Shown here piece after piece: positions 23,726 to 35,393 of a DNA stretch of 64,000 nt. The stretch comes from Epiperipatus broadwayi (taxonomy: Eukaryota > Onychophora > Udeonychophora > Euonychophora > Peripatidae), in contig JAQFVV010006275.1 in the NCBI GenBank assembly GCA_028023455.1, forward strand, positions 1,435,279 to 1,499,278, written 5' to 3'. Under the pieces are notes generated by a model that had not been told where the DNA came from, searched no databases, and saw only the letters and a list, made by a program, of their open reading frames with translations. The first letter of the stretch is position 1. Each line of letters opens with the position of its first letter. The translations under genes were made by a program, and so were the position numbers.

Positions 23726-26700
23726 TTAATGAAACCGAAACAGCACCCAAATCTGATCAAACATAAATTTAGATGACATAGTACTGTCCTTGGCCTTAAG
23801 TTTTTTTAAAGTTTGTATAAAGAAAAGGTCCACATCTGGCTGTGACAGAGTGAACAGTTTCTTACACCTGGTTAACCATACAGAATATATCAAGAAGGTA
23901 GACATTCTGATGGTTGGAATGTCTCTTGAATTCACGCAATCCTTGATGGACATAATTTTATACAGGTCAACTTTACAGTTCTGATAAATGGTCATTTTGA
24001 TTTTGCCAAGACTAATACAAGATAGAGTGATGTGATCAAATGTCTCATCTTGACAGCAACAGTTCATACACAGTGGATCAATGGCACCAAAGTGTCTCCT
24101 GTATTTCAGGAACCAATTAGTAGACATAGCTTGAATGTTTATTTTGACTAGATAGTCTAAGAATTTCAGTTCCAAAGCCCAGAATTTAAATAGAGTAATA
24201 AGCTTCTGATTGGTAATTCTAAGCTTCAGCCTTATAGAGTTTACTCGTGGGTTAATAAGCTGATTGGTTTCCCACAGAGTAAGTTTGGACTTGAAGGCAT
24301 TATTCGATATGTTATAGTGTTTATTAATGTCAAAGAGCAGGATGTCTGGCCAGCAAGTCATTGCAGGTGGAACTATGTCAGCAATTTGCATGTGCCCATA
24401 CTTTTGTATTGGGTTGAGTACAAGCGTATGTGCTTTTTGAAAGCTAATGGCTGGAATAGAGTGAAATGACATCCCATTTAGCTTCCGATGCTGTTGCATT
24501 TTAGCAATGCTAATGGAAGCCAGTCAGCCATTCCAGAAAAGCTTTGCACACAATGTGTTAATCTTCTTAATAAAGGATTTATAAACAGTTGTGATTGGTA
24601 GATAATAGGAGATTCTTGTCATTACCTTCATATTAAGCAAGGCAACCTTTTCTTGAAGTGAAAGATATACCTTGGAGAGGGTTTTGACAATTTGAGTGGT
24701 AGATTGGATAATCGATTGCTGAATCTCCTTAGACATTGCATGTTGCAATTTATGAATGGAGAAACCCAGAAATCTCTGTGGCTCAGCAAGAAAGTTAGAT
24801 GTAATTTTAATTCCAGAGTAAATTCTCCATGTAGAGCATTTGGCTGGATTAATTTTTAAGTTGAAGTGTGTTAGTGAAGTTGTTAACTATTTGATATTAT
24901 GTATTCAAGTACTTTTTGGGAAGGCAAGATGACCAGCACATCATCCATGTAGGCTATTGAACTAATGGATCTTTTAAGTTGAGGCACAAAGACACCCGGA
25001 ATCCTATTATTAATATCTATCAACAGAGGTTTTATATATGTTATAAATAAAAGGGCACTGAGAGGAGAACCTTGTGGTATGGAATCCATTCAGAGAAATA
25101 TAGATCTGCCTATTATACAGTAGATTGTCCAGGATCTGTACAATCTCTGTTGAAATATTGAGATCTATTAGCTGATTTAATAAAATGTTAATATTGACAG
25201 TATCAAATGCTTGAGATATGTCTTATTGGACTGCAATCGGCTTGGAAAGTCTCTTAATGCGGATGTAATTGAACAGCATCTTGACTTCACCGATCGCTGT
25301 CAGCACCGATGAACCTTTTCTGGCATACTGTGTATGTGCTATATGGTCTCCTTGGATCTTCTCTTTAATGACACCTTCTATTATTTTAATTAGAATTGGC
25401 GACATAGAGATTGGTCTTATGCTCTTAATATCTGTCGGATCCCGGTTCTTTTTAAGAAAAGGGACCAACGCAACAGGGTAAAGATCATAGATGACTCTCT
25501 GCTGTTTTGCAAAGTGGTTGATCATATTCATTATGATTGGAACAGTAAAGTTACTCAGATGAGCCAGCAGGAAACTTGGAATGGCATGCATGCCTGGATG
25601 CACACTGACTAGCAGGTGTGAAAGCCTGTCTTTAATGTCAGTTGTAGTGGTGCCATGCTCCTGACAGCCACCTGACCCATCCCAATCATGATAATCAGCC
25701 GGTAAATTCTTCCGAAGCAGTTGTTCAAAGTAGGAAGCAATATGTAATACCATCTGTTGGCCAGAAACTTTTGTACCATTTAGCGCTAGTATTGAAGGTA
25801 CTTCTTGTAATCTCTTTGCTCCCAGTGCCCATCTTAGATATCTTCTGGTCCAGCAGTGTTGAGCAGCAAGATATATTCTTGCCTTCTTTGCTGCAACATA
25901 TTCAGCAGTGCAAATTGTTTGGACCTATACTGGGCCTTGAAGGTGATAAGACTGTGAATGGAAGAATGATCAGTGGAGAACTTTTTTATTTCCTTATTAA
26001 TACTCTCCAGATCACTCATCAATGAGCTTGAGCCTTTTAATCTACGAGTGTGAAAGCTTATCAGGGATTGCAAGATGTGAAAAAAGCAAACCATGCTTCC
26101 TCTGGAAGTCTGGACAAGATATTAATTTTATGAAAAAGGATATATGTCTCCGAAGGGATAGCTTCAGACATTGTGGCCTTGGTAATCATCCTGATAGATC
26201 TATTGAGCTTAATTGGACTACAGTTATTCATTTGAAGGCATGCAATCAAGGCATGATGATCGGAGAATGCTACAGGTTGTAAGGTGGCTTCCAGGCTGTA
26301 GTGAAGCTCTGATGTATAAAATAACAGATCAATCAGAGATCGGTAATTTTTCGTATAAAAGGAGAAGGCGTTTGATGGAAAGAAACCTCGGCCACTAATA
26401 AAGCATCTGTTGAGCAGATAAATATACTTGTGATTGAAGACTTCATAGGTAGTGTTGAAATCTCCAATGATGATTGATGGATGATTATTACTGGCTGTAA
26501 CCATGTTTAATGTATTGATAATGTGCAAGTAGCATGCTGGATTGTTCTGTGTATAAACATAGAATGCAATAATTGAGTTGCTATCATATGATAGGCTGAT
26601 AGAGAGAATGTAGTTGTCAGAATATATAATTTTGAAGTTGTTGGGGGGTAGCTTGTGGTTTATTAGAATGCTACTCTGCCAGCAGCTGATTGATTTATCG

Positions 26701-26893
26701 AAAGGTGAGTATAGCCAAGCTGATTAAAAATAGTTAAAATGTTGTTGCTAGAGTTATGATGAAACTTGGTCTCTCCAATAAACAAAATATGTGGAGAGAC
26801 AGAGTTAAACCAGTGTCTTATAGCATAAACACGCAAGAGCGAGTTAAGACCTCTAACATTCAGGCCACCTATTTTGCAGGTTATACTAGACAT
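23726..26893 (-). pseudogene. LINE ORF2: APE endonuclease, RT and C-terminal Cys/His motif
   Basis: ORF2 starts at the ATG at 26,893 (MSSITCKIGGLNVRGLNS, the N-terminal LN.RGL strand). Endonuclease: FIGETKFH (catalytic Glu), IIIGDFN at about 26,460, SLIDLLFYTSEL and FSDHHALIA (SDH). RT: SIRPISMSP, DISQAFDTVN (first catalytic Asp, about 25,215), SIPQGSPLSALLF, then AYMDDVLVI (YMDD, about 24,945). C-terminal: CMNCCCQDETFDHITLSC at about 24,045, a C..C...H....C motif. All catalytic blocks are legible, but frameshifts and stops occur between the segments ending near 26,663, 26,061, 25,223, 24,883 and 24,524. It is a dead copy with a nearly complete family blueprint. The final segment closes with a TAA at 23,726. 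Confidence 0.85.
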
Positions 26894-28070
26894 CTTGGTC
26901 TACAAGGCTAAGATTAACCGCTTGCCTTTCTGTAAAAGGTATATTTAATTTATGTGACTTAAAGGTTAAGTCTGTTAAGTCTTCAGACACTTTACTAGGA
27001 ATAAGTTGTATTGTCTCAGCTGAAAGACCAACTTCCAGCTCATTTTGATCATTACAGGAGCCAGAGGTTATAGTTTTACGCTTCTTCTCCGTGTTCTGTT
27101 TTGAATCATGAGCTGCTATATCTACACTCGATTTTGAGTTATATACTGAAGTGATTTTTGAATTCAAGCTGTCATCTTCATCTGAGCTAGGAATAGCAAG
27201 CCTGAATGATTTTTTTATTATTATTGATTGCAGTGGACATGACATGTTCACATGACATGTTCCATTTCAGATAGATGATCTGAACCACAGGTTTCATCCA
27301 ACTCCACCTTTCATCCAACTCCACTTGCAAGTTTAAAAACTGTGTATCAGCTGGCTTGACTTCAGATTGGAATTCATGACCCAAAACCTTGGTATTAATA
27401 TTTCTAACATTGTGGATATCACTCCTGGGTTTTTGCCAAACATCTGGTATATGGTGAGGTTTAGGCTGACGCTATAGAGTAAAATCTCCAATATATTCTT
27501 GTTATATGTCAGTTTCAATTGGTGAATTTGAGAATTTGATTTCTTGGGCATGGTTTTGATTTCTGGGGGGTTGTTATGAGGATGTAAAGGTATAGATCTT
27601 CCTAAAGTTTTTTGCATAACTCCAAATTGATCCACATCTTCATTGGATTGCTGATTGACCATCGATTGACTTGTAGAGGGTATTATGTTATCTCTTATTT
27701 TATTAGGATTTGAGCGGCATTTATGAGATTTATTTTGCCTACTTACACACTGATTACACAGTCTAGCTATACAGTCTTTAATTAAGTGAGACCTTTGGCC
27801 ACAAAAAAAAACATTGTGGCCTAACACCAATGAATGATAATATCATGGGACACAGCCTTTAAGTGTAATGGTGGTAGGAATGTCAGTAGAGCACATTCCC
27901 TGCTTTAGATTAAGGTAAAAGGTGGCATCATTTGAAAATACTGAAAGTCCAGCATGCTCACGTGGCAGATATCTGAATTTTCTGACTGTACCAAAGGATC
28001 CTAAGATGTCATTAAGTTGATTTTCATCAAAGCCATATTTTATTTAAAAGAAGACGCACTTTTGCAATAT
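26886..28070 (-). pseudogene. LINE ORF1: RRM-like region and zinc knuckles
   Basis: This RNA-binding protein precedes ORF2, with its 3' end touching the ORF2 start (26,886-26,893). It starts near 28,045 with FDENQLNDILGSFGTVRKF, an RRM-like or gag-like fold segment, followed by IPTTITLKG. A double stop comes next, then VFFCGQRSHLIKDC at about 27,800 (knuckle C..C....H....C with its first Cys changed to Val) and CNQCVSRQNKSHKC. The rest is acidic or basic low-complexity sequence ending at 26,886. At least two frame changes are present, and the very 5' end of the element is missing. Confidence 0.7.
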
Positions 28071-29117
28071 TTAATTATATAAAATAAATATGTGAATTTT
28101 ATAATTAGCACGACGACATAAATAAATCAATATCTTCCAATTTTGAAAGTAAATCAATATCTTTCACAAATAAATTATATATTCAAATGTATTATTAAAT
28201 AAATTATTAATGAAATCTAGAAAGACTCATTATAAAATTGAATTATCAGAATGAAAATTATGAAGCCATGTAAAAGTCTAGTATTTATTATAACTATATT
28301 AATATTTGATTGAATACAAGTATAATTTATATACTTGGAGTTTAGATGGAACCATAAGATATTTGAACCAGACTTTCAAGCTTCCTTCAGTTATCCCCTC
28401 TATCTTGTATGGGTGGATAGCTAAAGGAGCTTGCAAATCTGTGTTCAAGACCCTTATGATTATAACTATATTAGCATATAATAAAATAAAAAAAACCATA
28501 CACATTTTAAATCTTAATTAAAAGAAGAAAAAACATAAATAAAAATAATTAGAAGAAATTAATAAAAATGCAATTTAGAATATGATAATAGAATAAAGGA
28601 TAAATAAAAAGAAAAAAAAGTTTGGATTCTGTAGCAATTTATTTTATCATAATAAATAAACTTTAGATTTTAAGCAGATTGAAAATATAATCACACAATA
28701 AAATCAAAAAATAAATGTCAAATATAATTATGGGGTTGGAAACTGAAACTTATTTATGTGAAAGCAGTTTTAATATTAACTTCTGTTAGCTCTGAACTAT
28801 TAATAATAATGATAATAGTAAAGATTAATTTACAATAGATAGCATTACACTTTAAATATTGTTTTTCTGTTAATGGATGCATAATGAAAATAGAACCTAC
28901 ATAAAATTAAATTACCCTTTTCTTCCGAGCTTCAACTTTCAAAGTGCATCTTAAATCCTAAAGAAAATACAGGTATATTAATTTTATCAATTATTTTTTG
29001 AAAATAATACTTTTATTGTCTGAAGTAATTCACGTGATACAGTTCTTTTTAAAATAAATATCAATCCATCAAAATCAAAATATATTTGATGAATGTTGTT
29101 ATATATATATATATAAT
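28071..29117. other. AT-rich DNA, no gene recognised
   Basis: Open stretches on both strands at about 28,300-28,520 overlap each other and contain no motif. A TA microsatellite lies at about 29,100-29,116. Confidence 0.5.
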
Positions 29118-29266
29118 AAATAAAATCAAGTCATATCATGTGACTTAACGTGATAAGCTTTTAATTATAAAATAAAATAATGAGCATGCTAATAGCTCTA
29201 ACAAGCTTTATCAATAAATGCCACAAGAGAAAGCATTTAAAATTTCTACCTAGAAATTATCCCCAT

Positions 29267-29306
29267 TCCCAAATCAGTTTTGAGCTATTGCCTCTTCTCA
29301 GTGAGA
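29267..29306 (-). ncRNA. Hammerhead-like motif, family 2 copy a (decayed)
   Basis: On the minus strand: TCTCA, CTGAGAA (last G of the box lost), GAGG-CAATA-GCTC, AAAAC, TG, ATT, TGGGA. Stem I pairs fully with TGGGA. Total length is 40 nt, as in family 1. The box, stem II and the cleavage pair are mutated, so no activity is expected. Confidence 0.5.
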
Positions 29307-29866
29307 TGCTAAGATATTTCAGACACTAGATCTAAAATACCAACTCAAAACCAGCACTTATCTGATACTTAACTATTAAATAGAAAATCTGAAAATTTCA
29401 GACATTTATATGTCTTCAAATCCAGTTATCTAACTTAAATAGCTATATGGATTTGAAAATTCTTCAGCCACACCATATGCTAATAGCCTTAGTACTGTAG
29501 CAAAATTATAATAGTAAATAAAATCAAGTCATATATCACGTACTTAACTCTATAAGATTGGAAATTATAAAATAAAATGAGCATGCTAATAGCTCTAACA
29601 AGCTTTATTGATGATGATGATGATGATAATAATAATAATTATTATTATTTTGTTTTTAAGTCTTAAACAATGTTATATTGTTAAGATTATTAATATATGG
29701 TGTGGTTGAAGAGTTTTCAGATCCATATAGCCATTTAAGTTAGATAGCTGGATTTGGAGACATATAGCTGTCTGGAAATTGTAGATTTTCTACTTAATAG
29801 TTAAGTATCAGATAAGTGCTGGCCTTGAGTTGGTATTTTATATCTAATGTCTGAAATATCCTAGCA

Positions 29867-29906
29867 CCTCACTGAGGAGAGCCAATAGCTCAAAACCCGT
29901 TTGGAG
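29867..29906 (+). ncRNA. Hammerhead-like motif, family 2 copy b (best of family 2)
   Basis: CCTCA, CTGAGGA (fits CUGANGA), stem II GAGC-CAATA-GCTC, AAAAC, CC loop, GTT (allowed NUH), TGGAG. The only core deviation is AAAA for GAAA. After GCTC this is a CG-to-CA change, as expected from methyl-C decay on the opposite strand. One stem I mismatch is present. Confidence 0.6.
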
Positions 29907-30267
29907 ATGAGCATAATGTCTAGAGAGATTTTAATTGCTTTCTTTTGTGGCATTTATTGATAAAGCTTAATAGAGTTATTAGTACACTCATTTTATTTTA
30001 TAATTACAAACTTCTCAAGTTGTCATGTGATATATGGCTTGGATTTTATCACTATTATAATTTTGTTTTTAAGTCTTAAGCGAAGTTATATTGTTAAGGC
30101 TATTAATATATGGTATGGCTGAAGAGTTTTCAGAACCATATAGATTTAAGTTAGATAGCTGGATTTGAAGATATATAGGTGTCTGAAAATTTTAGATTTT
30201 CTACTTAATAATTAAGTATCAGATAAGTGCTTACCTGGGGCTGGTATTTTAGATCTAGTGTCTGGCA

Positions 30268-30307
30268 CATCACTGGAGAGAACCAATAGCTCAAAACCGG
30301 TTGGAGA
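30268..30307 (+). ncRNA. Hammerhead-like motif, family 2 copy c (decayed)
   Basis: CATCA, CTGGAGA (box scrambled), GAAC-CAATA-GCTC, AAAAC, CG, GTT, GGAG. The position in the unit and the total length are conserved, but the core is mutated. Confidence 0.45.
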
Positions 30308-30410
30308 TGGGGATAATTTCTAGATAGAGATTTTAAATGCTTTCTCTTGTGACATTTATCGATAAAGCTTGTTAGACCTATTAGCACACTCATTATTTTA
30401 TTTTACATAT

Positions 30411-32062
30411 ATAGACGCATGCCCACAATGTATGGGTATTTACATTTTACTGTTATGTTTGATTTTTTCCCTCTGTAATTTATAGAACAAATTTTGAAAG
30501 TTGATGAAAAGGTTGATAGATGAATAATAATTTAAAGTGGTTCAATCAAAGTATATATAAAATAAGTGGCATATGTAAGCACATAAATTTTATATACTTA
30601 TTCATATGACGGTGCAAACATTTAGAATGACAAAATGTAAAAACAAAGAGATAAAACGAGATAGTTTTTTCATAAATTGTTGATGTAGATTAAAATAATC
30701 AATCAGGTCTTGTGGCATAATAAAGTTGAATAACAAGTAATTTAATATAAAATAAATTCGTTTACATTAAAAACTTAAATAGAATACATAAAAAATTGAC
30801 TTATATGGACATGCATAAAAACAAATAAAGTACAAGTATAATATTTTGATTCAGTCTAAGTAAATTTATTGAATTTAAAGGTTTTTTTTTTTTATATAGG
30901 CTTATTAGAATAAAAGCAGTTAATAATGCAACAACATTTTATCAACAGAATACTTTTTTTTTAATGTTAAGTTTTGATTTTATAAGTGAAATATTAAAGC
31001 AGTTCATATAATTCATTTCTAATCTTTTTAGTTAGTGTATGTCTAACATGATTCATCATTAAGAATAGAAATTTGGCAAATATCCAGATAAATCGCTCAA
31101 AAGATACAAAAGAATAGCTCTTACGTGGTTTTTTTTTTTTTTATTGGAAACTTTTAAAAGATGAACTTAATCATTTGACTACGTTTTTTTTTTTTGAATT
31201 TAAATTGTTAAAAAAAAAAGGCAGGAATCCACTAAGGATAGAGTACTTTAATTCCTGTATTGACAAGAGAAGATTCTAGAAATACACACTCCATCAATTT
31301 GTGAAGATTTTAGTCTGTTTTAAGCTCGCATTTGTATTCCTTTCAAAAATTTTCTAGAATATAAGTATTATATAATATACCATTTTGTTTCTGACGAGAA
31401 GTTCATCAGTAATGTAGCATAAATCATCTCGCATTTATGTTTTGGGAAAATGGACAATATCTGGATTAAAAATTATTATGCAGAGGATTTTGATACATTT
31501 TTATAAATGATCTTGCATTGACATATTATGCAAAAAGGTTTAAATTTGAGACATTTCTAAAATATTCTGATTGGAAAACATTAAGATTCTAAATGATAGA
31601 AAAATGATATGTCTATTCCAGAAATATGCCAAGTAGTTTTATTTAGTTCTGTAGTTGTATGGTTTACTAGTGTGCATTAAAGGAGAGTAAAAAGGCCATT
31701 ATATTTTTAATAAATGAGCAAGTAATTTTTATGTTTGTAGTAAAGTAAAATGGATGAGAATTGAATGTATTTAATCATTATGTGATTTTACATTTTATTT
31801 TATTATTTATACTAGAATTAGATTTTGAGGTAGAAGTAAATATTGGAATGCCTAGAAATTTTGTGGGTCAACTCAAAAATACAAAGAGAAAGGATTTCCT
31901 GTATGATAATTGTCAAACAGAAGACTTATTAGAGATAGATGAGCCAATAGTTATGGAGAATTTTCTAATGGTTGTTTTTATCAGAGGTAAATTTGCATAC
32001 TTCCTAATAATTATGACATCATCAAAATATGCCAAAGCAGACACTCCAGGGAATAATTTTTG
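30411..32062. other. AT-rich DNA, no gene recognised
   Basis: The open stretch at 31,761-32,063 (+) encodes about 100 residues with a complex composition in its middle third, but no motif I recognise. It could be an old transposon fragment. The rest is AT background with T-runs. Confidence 0.4.
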
Positions 32063-32166
32063 ATTTTTTTTTTCTATATATCATAGTATCGGCCGGGAAG
32101 CAAAGCCGCAACAATTGTCGGCTGCAACTGCTTGCTTGCAAGACAGCTGTGCTGACCTCTCGGCTA
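32063..32166 (-). mobile_element. tRNA-derived SINE, copy 3
   Basis: On the minus strand: gccgagaggtcagcacagctg (box A region), ttgcaag, an extra GC-rich hairpin-like stretch (gccgacaattgttgcggc), a GCTTCCCGGCCGATAC end, then tatgatatatag and an A-run. The head and the A-tailed tatgacacatg-like 3' motif are shared with copies at 38,054 and 43,164. Flanks show a possible diverged TSD (aataatttttgat / taataatggatca). Confidence 0.7.
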
Positions 32167-34665
32167 ATAATGGATCAATCAATATAGAAATTACAAATAA
32201 AGATGATAAGGATGAAGCAAAGTCATTTAGTGCTATAAAAACTAAGTTGATAAATACAAATAAGATAGGACACAGAATTAAAAGAAAACTGTATATTATG
32301 ATTATTTTCTTTTTTTAGAAAAATACAAAGAAAAGTGATCAGCTACTTTTAAAATATGTGTTTTATGTCAATTATGTGTTAAATCAAAACAGCCATCAGA
32401 TAATATCAAAAATGGATGCCCCAACCTCTAGAAATATTCCAGAATTGAAGCTATGTCTTATAAATTGTTTTACAACATTAAAAAACTTTGAAGATGGTTC
32501 AGAATTGAATTAGATCAATAAAATTTAATAGATACTCTACTAAATATAGTTATATAGAAAGGTTAAAAGCATTAAATCAATGATAAATTGATTACTGAGA
32601 TCATGCAATGTATGTATGATGATAATTAAAAAGAGTTCATATAGAACAGTTGAATTTTAATGATAAATTAAATCTCCAACAATTTTTTGAATACATTAGA
32701 AAATGTAAACCTGCTTCACTGATGTTTTGGAAAAAGCTTTCAAGTAAAAAGTGATTGGAGTTTTAATTTACTGTTGATAATTATATATATGTTTAAAAAG
32801 AAGTCCCAAGTTCATGCATGGAATAAAGAATTTGGCGTCAGTTAAATAGGGATATATTTTTTTGATTTATGAAATTTAATATTTCATATTTATAATATGA
32901 TCGTCAATGTTTGCTTCATTAGTTATGTTAATATCTAACTTATATAATATTTATTAGTTTTTCAATTTATTAGATGAAATAATTGAATACTGTATATGGC
33001 ATTCTGTAAAGTTATACAGTAAAAAGTTAATAATGATAATGTACTATAATCTCAAGAATAGAAAACTTGCAAAAGAGTGTCAATGTCTCAAAGATGTAAA
33101 CATCATAGTGGTATTGGAATAAAAGTAACTTCATCATTTAGTAGAAAAGATTTCACCATTTTAAAAAGAGATATTATAAAATGTGTAAAAAAAAAAATTC
33201 TGCAAAAAACCCCTTCATAATAATAATAAAAAAAGAAAATAGAATAGTTTATACAATAACATCATCAATTAAATTAGCACATATTCTAAATAAAGTGATG
33301 ATGTTCAACTAGAATTATCAAAAATAAATAAGTTCTTGGAAATAATGAATTTATTATAGATATTTTAAAACATTCAAATGAAGAAATTGTTGGCATCTAA
33401 ATCACTGGTGAACAATCTTTTTACATGTGCAAGCCCTTCCTCAGATGAATATTTGGTGTGACCCATTATTAATCACGCTTAAATTATAAATACAAGTATG
33501 TAAGGATAATCATAATAAAATGATCATAATTTTAATTAATATATCTTTATTTTTGTACCAATTTAATAGGCAATTCTTAACACTCATTATCAAAGAATCA
33601 ACATTAAGCTTTTGGTGACTTATTTTTAAATTTTTTCTGCAGTCTACTCTGTATTGTATCGACATCTTCAAAGTTTTTCTGAAACTAAAAATCAATATTT
33701 ATATTAAAATTTTAAATGGAAAATGAGTGTAAATAGTAGTAAAGAAGGCCTTAAAAGGGGATTTAAAACCATACCACAGCAATGCCATCAGTATTCCATA
33801 AAACAATTAAAATTGTAAGCAGGTTATCATTTTTATTTTAAACTGAAATTCTTTTACTTGTAAATATATATTGCATTTCTACCTTACAAATATTGTTTCA
33901 ACACAAAATAAAATTATATTTAAATATTTGAAGGATATAAAGGCAAATACCTATTTACATGTTAAAGAGTACAAAAGTTTAAATTTTGAAAGAAAAGTTG
34001 ACAGATAACATTAAAGTGTATTAAAAAAAAAGATGATTAAAGAATATTTATATATAGAAAGAAAAAAACAATTTTAAATAGAAAAAAAGCTGAAGATTTA
34101 ATAGGTAGACATTTATGGTAATATAAAAATATAGTAATTTAAAGTTATATATCTAGATTTTATCAAATTTAATATTTCATTTTCTATATAATGTGTCATT
34201 TGCAAGAATGATATTTTTAATTTGATAAATTATAAAAATGAAAGAAATGTAATGTTTCATAGATTATTTATAAGATTATAATGTATTGTTACATATAGAC
34301 AAGCTAAACAAATTATAGATAAAATGAAATCAAAGTGACTATATAAAGGTTAATTAAATTTTAAAAATTTATTCTAATTTTTGAAAGTGTAAGTTTATAA
34401 AAAACTGAATTAATTGTCTGTTGTTGTTTTTTTTAAAATAATTATTAAGGAATTATTACTAATATGTATTTATAATTTTATACATTTTTGTATAGTTTAT
34501 AACTGAAAGTAGGCTTTTTATGTGAATATAAGCCAGATTTCAAAATAAAATGACAATAGTCAGAGGACTATAATTTTTATATATTTTATGAGATCTAGAA
34601 AAAAATGTATGTAAGATAAATTGATGAGAAAAAAATGTTTTCTGAAATAATGCGGCAGAAACATA
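32167..34665. other. AT-rich DNA with a repeat shared with 48.8 kb
   Basis: A segment at about 33,740-33,860 (ggatttaaaaccataccacagcaatgccatcagtattccataa region) is related to 48,800-48,930 and is probably a piece of an unidentified dispersed repeat. A possible hAT-like end (cactggtgaac) sits at about 33,403, but I could not find its partner. The stretch at 32,400-32,780 has mixed composition without a readable domain. Confidence 0.4.
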
Positions 34666-34673
34666 TTATAGAT

Positions 34674-35385
34674 CAGTGGAGCACACCCTATGGGTCATGA
34701 TCCATCAAGAAGTTGCAGAAAATTGTTGGGAATCTCATGAAAATTTTGAAAAATTCTCATGTTGGATAATAAAATTTTAATTGGAAAAAAACAAAAACTT
34801 AAACACTATTAAAAAATACGTAAAAACTGTTCACATTATTGTGTGTCTGACCACTTTTGTGTTTAAACACTTCCTTTTTTATATTCCAATCCACTTTGTA
34901 TGAATAGCACCTTATAATAGCACTTTGCTTACATTGCTTTCATTTCTCTTGTTCACTCTGTTTTATTATTCGTGCTAGTATCCTCCTAAGGTTGATATGT
35001 GGTATTACAAACTATAAATGTACACATTTTCCAAAACAAGTTTAAAAAGTTGTAATTGCTACAAATCAACAGATCTATTAATAAACAAGTATTAGTATAC
35101 ATTTATCATATTTATTTTTTTGTCACAAAGTTTACAATTAAATATTTTTTAAACCTGTTTTTCATTTTTATGTAGATGATAGAAATTACAATTTTTAATA
35201 GATAAATGGGTAATAAAAACCAAACATTCAGAAAATGATAAAGATAGTAGCAAGGAAGAAGATGGATGAAGATAAAAAAAAAATAAGAAAAATAAAGCTT
35301 ATAATAGAATGGTAACAACATATAATGGATCAGTAAAAATTCAGTCCGAATATTGAGATTGCAAGTGTAAAAAAGTTGTACGCTG
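34674..35385. mobile_element. Probable hAT MITE (712 bp)
   Basis: The left end cagtggagcacacc, with subterminal ccctatgggtcatgatcca, is hAT-like. The right end is gttgtacgctg (reverse complement cagcgtacaac). Flanks are ttatagat (34,666-34,673) and ctatagat (35,386-35,393), a TSD matching at 7 of 8 positions. The terminal repeats are diverged and no transposase is seen. Confidence 0.55.
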
Positions 35386-35393
35386 CTATAGAT

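Larger units (their letters stand above)
23462..28070 (-). mobile_element. Second LINE, nearly full length, 5'-truncated
   Basis: On the minus strand the order is ORF1 (RRM-like region, CCHC knuckles), APE endonuclease, RT, Cys/His tail, then a 3' UTR with AATAAA near 23,490 and a short (TAAAA)n tail at about 23,462-23,480. Its ORF1 type and endonuclease differ from the LINE at 16-23 kb, so it belongs to another clade (L1/Tx1- or R1-like; not resolvable by eye). Few frame breaks separate long open segments, so it is younger than the other LINE. Confidence 0.8.
29118..30410. mobile_element. Hammerhead family 2 foldback element (about 1.3 kb)
   Basis: Four units of a second repeat lie as inverted tandem pairs: a minus unit (about 29,118-29,512), a partial minus unit (about 29,513-29,610), then plus units at about 29,640-30,046 and 30,047-30,410. 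Each full unit opens in sense with gttttcagaNccatat, carries a 40-nt hammerhead-like motif, and continues with tggcatttattgataaagct. The order and spacing of these three landmarks match family 1, although overall sequence is diverged. The centre holds a GAT/AAT microsatellite (29,610-29,650). No coding capacity and no clear target duplication were found. HHR-to-HHR spacing of the plus units is 401 bp. Confidence 0.7.

Noticed and set aside
32115-32318. Possible small protein gene on the plus strand
   Set aside because: Its first part is the antisense of a SINE and the rest has no motif or conservation evidence.
33403-33760. Another hAT element starting at cactggtgaac
   Set aside because: The start is suggestive, but no matching right terminus or 8-bp duplication could be located.
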